Assembly: GCA_018677115.1 (NCBI GenBank)
Contig: JAHHOC010000483.1
Location: 1-7,199 of the forward strand
Direction of reading: 5' to 3'
Length of the DNA: 7,199 nucleotides
Origin: Arenicella sp.
GTDB lineage: Bacteria; Pseudomonadota; Gammaproteobacteria; Arenicellales; Arenicellaceae
Shown: positions 7,103 to 7,199 of the stretch, in pieces
How the letters are laid out: each line of letters starts with the position of its first letter
Position numbering within the stretch: position 1 is the stretch's first letter
Translations under genes and position numbers: made by a program
The notes under the pieces: model-generated
What the model was told of the DNA's origin: nothing
The model's input: only the letters and a program-made list of their open reading frames with translations
Database searches by the model: none

Positions 7103-7106
7103 CCTC
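7103..7106 (-). promoter_or_regulatory. Ribosome binding site of the cyclophilin-like gene, deciding between adjacent ATGs
   Basis: GAGG on the minus strand is followed by TGC-ATG-ATG. The spacing is 3 bases to the first ATG (7099) and 6 to the second (7096). The second is nearer the optimum, but the difference is one residue and either may be used. Confidence 0.55.
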
Positions 7107-7139
7107 GGTTTGCGGACTGTTTCGCTGCCAGGCCGGGGC

Positions 7140-7168
7140 ATTATAATATTTTCCTGCTGGCTTGGCTG
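7140..7168 (-). promoter_or_regulatory. Probable sigma-70-type promoter of the leftward four-gene cassette
   Basis: The minus strand carries a perfect TATAAT at 7145-7140 inside an AT-rich patch (AAAATATTATAAT). At a 17-base spacing the -35 position reads CAGCCA (7168-7163), only a 3/6 match to TTGACA, so an activator may be needed or the -35 may be weak. Transcription would begin near 7133, giving a leader of about 37 bases before the ATG at 7096. An ATG at 7141 abuts this -10 and could not be used from this promoter. Confidence 0.45.
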
Positions 7169-7199
7169 TAGCTGTTATTACTCAGTGGAATATAGCCGA
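7146..7199. other. Right edge, no gene seen
   Basis: These bases hold no convincing reading frame on either strand. They carry the upstream side of the cassette promoter. The neighbouring gene, if any, lies beyond the window. Confidence 0.5.

Noticed and set aside
7097..7141. Longer start for the cyclophilin-like gene at 7141 (320 residues)
   Set aside because: The ATG abuts a TATAAT -10 element, has no ribosome site, and pushes the signal peptide 15 residues inward.
7153..7175. GGCT-rich short direct repeat at the right edge
   Set aside because: Two imperfect 5-base copies are within chance expectation and form no clear operator symmetry.

Overview
The window looks like ordinary chromosomal DNA of a Gram-negative proteobacterium, most likely a marine or aquatic gammaproteobacterium. 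The reasons are the balanced, moderately high GC content, the dense gene packing, the exported periplasmic proteins with Sec-type N-termini, and the style of the acyl-CoA ligase and DUF3604 proteins. The taxonomic placement is an inference from protein style, not a database result. No tRNA, rRNA, CRISPR array, insertion sequence or phage gene was seen.

Left part (1-1802, + strand): the 3' end of an enoyl-CoA hydratase/isomerase (crotonase) gene, followed after 9 bases by a complete 545-residue AMP-forming acyl-CoA ligase. Together they form part of a carboxylic-acid or fatty-acid catabolic unit: the ligase activates an acid to its CoA thioester and the crotonase acts on an unsaturated acyl-CoA.

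Right part (1818-7199, - strand): four tightly packed genes read leftward from a probable promoter near 7140-7168. In transcription order they are: (1) an exported, divergent cyclophilin-type peptidyl-prolyl isomerase; (2) a large membrane-anchored DUF3604 protein with PHP-like metal-binding motifs and 20 cysteines; (3) a membrane-anchored PpiC/SurA-like foldase whose parvulin domain is degenerate; (4) a HupE/UreJ-type membrane protein with a signal peptide and an extra N-terminal periplasmic domain. The last three are translationally coupled: a TTG start overlaps the DUF3604 stop, and a GTG start lies 1 base after the foldase stop. All four products are predicted to sit in the envelope.

The point of greatest interest is this cassette: an uncharacterised, probably metal-dependent, disulphide-rich exported hydrolase-like protein between two folding factors of unrelated folds, with a putative metal-transport membrane protein at the end. 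My working hypothesis is an envelope metalloenzyme with dedicated folding helpers and a metal permease. The substrate is unknown. The two transcription units converge with only 15 bases between their stop codons and no evident terminator.
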